From Blastococcus sp. TF02A-30 (GTDB taxonomy: Bacteria; Actinomycetota; Actinomycetes; Mycobacteriales; Geodermatophilaceae): 64,000 nt of DNA. Numbering within the stretch: the stretch's first letter is position 1; the number at the start of each line of letters is the position of its first letter. Below the pieces are notes generated by a model. It had not been told where the DNA came from. It worked only from the letters and a program-made list of their open reading frames with translations, and did not search any database. Made by a program: the position numbers and the translations under genes. Shown here piece after piece: positions 61,555 through 64,000 of this stretch. The stretch spans positions 494,507-558,506 of the forward strand of contig NZ_QOHJ01000002.1 in NCBI RefSeq assembly GCF_003319185.1, written 5' to 3'.

Positions 61555-62802
61555 GTGAGCACCGACGAGCGCCCGGCCGATCCGTTCCTGGGTGAGGCGA
61601 CGCGGATCGCCGACCTCCTCCTCGACGTCCAGACCCGGGTGAACGCGCAGATCGACGCCGCGCTCACCGAGCTGCTGCCCGAGGTGCAGGAGCAGCTCGG
61701 CGTCGCGCCGCCGTCGGAGCCGGTCGACCTCTCCGGGCTGGTCAACGCCCGCATCACCGGGCTCAGCGTCGTCGTCACCCCGCTGGCGGTGGCCGGCGTC
61801 GTCCCGCTCTCGGCGGCGTCGGTCGCCACCACCCGCGCCGGTCGCGAGGCGGTGACCGCCATCGTGACCGGCGCCGACGACCGGGTCGCCGTCATCGCCG
61901 GGCCCTGCTCGATCCACGACCCGGCCGCGGCGCTGGAGTACGCCGCGTTCCTCGCCCGCATGCGGGACCGGCACGGGGCCGACCTCGAGATCCTGATGCG
62001 CACCTACACGGAGAAGCCCCGGACCGAGGTCGACTGGAAGGGCTTCGCCTACGACCCGTTCCTCGACGGCTCCAGCCGGATCAGCGTCGGCCTGGTCGCC
62101 ACCCGGATGCTCATGTGCCGGATCACCGAGCTCGGCGTCCCGGTCGCGGCCGAGCCGCTGAACGCGCTCACCCCGCAGTACGTCAACGGGCTGGTCACCT
62201 ACAACGGCGTCGGCGCGCGCAACGTCACCGACCAGACCGCGCGGGAGCGGGTCTCCGGGTTCTCCTCCGTGGTCGGCTTCAAGAACTCGCCCGAGGGCAG
62301 CGTCGACTCCGCGATCCAGGCCGTCGTCGCCGCCCGCGCGCCGCACGAGTTCCTCGGCGTCGACGCGCACGGGATCAGCGCCCAGCTGTCGACGACGGGC
62401 AACGACACCGGCCACGTGATCCTGCGCGGCGCCGCGACCGGGCCCAACTACTCCGCCGGGCACATCGCCGAGACGAAGCGCAAGCTCGCCGCGCGGGGGC
62501 TGCCCGAGGTGGTCGTCGTCGACGCGTCGCACGGCAACAGCCAGAAGGACCACCGCCGGCAGGTCGAGGTGGTGCGCGACCTGGCCGGCCAGATCGCCGG
62601 CGGCGAGCGGGCGATCCGCGGCGTGATGGTGGAGAGCAACCTGGTCGCCGGGCGGCAGGACCTCGACCGGCGGCATCCCGGGCGGCTGGAGTACGGGCTC
62701 AGCGTCACCGACGCGTGCGTCGACCTGGAGACGACCGAGGGCATCCTGGCCGAGCTGGCCGCGGCGTCCCGCGCCCGCCGCACGGCGGTCGGGCGCGGCT
62801 GA
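61555..62802 (+). CDS. 3-deoxy-7-phosphoheptulonate synthase, type I
   Basis: 415 residues; first step of the shikimate pathway from phosphoenolpyruvate and erythrose 4-phosphate. Type I motifs: AGPCSIHDPAAAL, MRTYTEKPRTEVDWKGFAYDP with active-site Lys and Arg, GFKNSPEGSVDSAIQAV, the metal His in DASHGNSQKDHRRQ, and a C-terminal Asp in LSVTDACVDLETTE. The N-terminal region is about 60 residues longer than in E. coli AroG and contains helical DLLLDVQTRVNAQIDAAL, possibly a regulatory part. GTG start, GATGCT 6 nt upstream. Confidence 0.93.
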   Translation: MSTDERPADPFLGEATRIADLLLDVQTRVNAQIDAALTELLPEVQEQLGVAPPSEPVDLSGLVNARITGLSVVVTPLAVAGVVPLSAASVATTRAGREAVTAIVTGADDRVAVIAGPCSIHDPAAALEYAAFLARMRDRHGADLEILMRTYTEKPRTEVDWKGFAYDPFLDGSSRISVGLVATRMLMCRITELGVPVAAEPLNALTPQYVNGLVTYNGVGARNVTDQTARERVSGFSSVVGFKNSPEGSVDSAIQAVVAARAPHEFLGVDAHGISAQLSTTGNDTGHVILRGAATGPNYSAGHIAETKRKLAARGLPEVVVVDASHGNSQKDHRRQVEVVRDLAGQIAGGERAIRGVMVESNLVAGRQDLDRRHPGRLEYGLSVTDACVDLETTEGILAELAAASRARRTAVGRG

Positions 62803-62834
62803 GCGCTCAAGGAGGAGCCGTCCCGCGTCGATGA

Positions 62835-63872
<1,038 letters not shown>

Positions 63873-63903
63873 GTGTACTGACCGGAGACGTTGGTCGAGG
63901 AGT

Positions 63904-64000
63904 TGTGACGACGGGATCTGAGTAGGTCTTGTTCGGGGAGGACCTCCGGACGTGGAGTGGAGCTGCTGAAGGCGACCACTGCACGAACCCGGAGGTCCTC
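63904..64000 (+). mobile_element. Probable left end of an insertion sequence
   Basis: After the Rpf gene, TGTGACGACGGGATCTGAGT resembles an IS481-type end, and the last bases CGAACCCGGAGGTCCTC look like the ribosome site just before a transposase start outside the window. GAGGACCTCCGG (63938-63949) and CCGGAGGTCCTC (63989-64000) form a perfect 12-bp inverted repeat. Recognition is from memory; the coding part is not in the window. Confidence 0.4.

Overview
The window is a 64 kb piece of a high-GC actinobacterial chromosome. GTG starts are frequent, genes overlap by ATGA/GTGA, and about a dozen genes have a -10-like hexamer 6-7 nt before the start codon, which suggests leaderless mRNAs. Part of the gene order matches the Mycobacterium tuberculosis Rv1460-Rv1481 block as I remember it: sufR-sufBDC-sufS-sufU-sufT, ABC-F ATPase, small HTH protein, crotonase, aconitase, NlpC/P60 hydrolase, moxR, DUF58 and VWA. 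Overall character suggests a soil actinomycete, perhaps Geodermatophilaceae. The family assignment is inference; the phylum is secure.

Layout. 1-2.2 kb: heme A synthesis (ctaB partial, ctaA). 2.3-9.2 kb: a complete SUF iron-sulfur assembly operon under a SufR-type repressor, with a Rieske ferredoxin inside it. 9.2-19.3 kb: two GNAT acetyltransferases, a large membrane protein, an ABC-F ATPase, a conserved small HTH protein, a crotonase, an ABC exporter, a SnoaL-like protein, a rhodanese and a DUF881 protein. 19.3-23.7 kb: tyrosine catabolism (hpd-hmgA-fahA) with a divergent Lrp/AsnC regulator. 23.7-30.6 kb: sirohydrochlorin chelatase-like protein, atypical SDR, aconitase, sirtuin and acyl-CoA synthetase. 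30.7-35.5 kb: secreted NlpC/P60 cell-wall hydrolase and a moxR-DUF58-VWA operon. 35.5-39.4 kb: PAS-GAF-PP2C phosphatase, ArsR regulator, YCII protein and an ECF-type sigma factor gene broken by an in-frame TAG.

40.2-51.2 kb is the most unusual part. A catabolic cassette (PucR-type regulator, FAH-family hydrolase, metallo-beta-lactamase-fold hydrolase, a complete Liv-type ABC importer and a cyclase-family amide/lactone hydrolase) lies between two 139-bp direct repeats that differ at only 3 bases. The repeats are the 5' end of a quinone-oxidoreductase gene, intact on the left and truncated to 51 codons on the right. Each copy has its own -10-like sequence just beyond the repeat. This looks like integration of a catabolic island at the 5' end of a gene with replacement of that gene's promoter.

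51.3-64 kb: XRE regulator with an oxidoreductase, msrA, an excisionase-like HTH protein, larE-larB (no larC nearby), pdxST with a divergent MocR/PdxR regulator, an SMP-30 lactonase, a PspC protein, a TRIC-like channel, a DoxX-like protein, type I DAHP synthase and a secreted Rpf-like transglycosylase. The Rpf-like protein shares its N-terminal coiled-coil module with the NlpC/P60 hydrolase. The right edge looks like the beginning of an insertion sequence. I saw no rRNA, tRNA or CRISPR.
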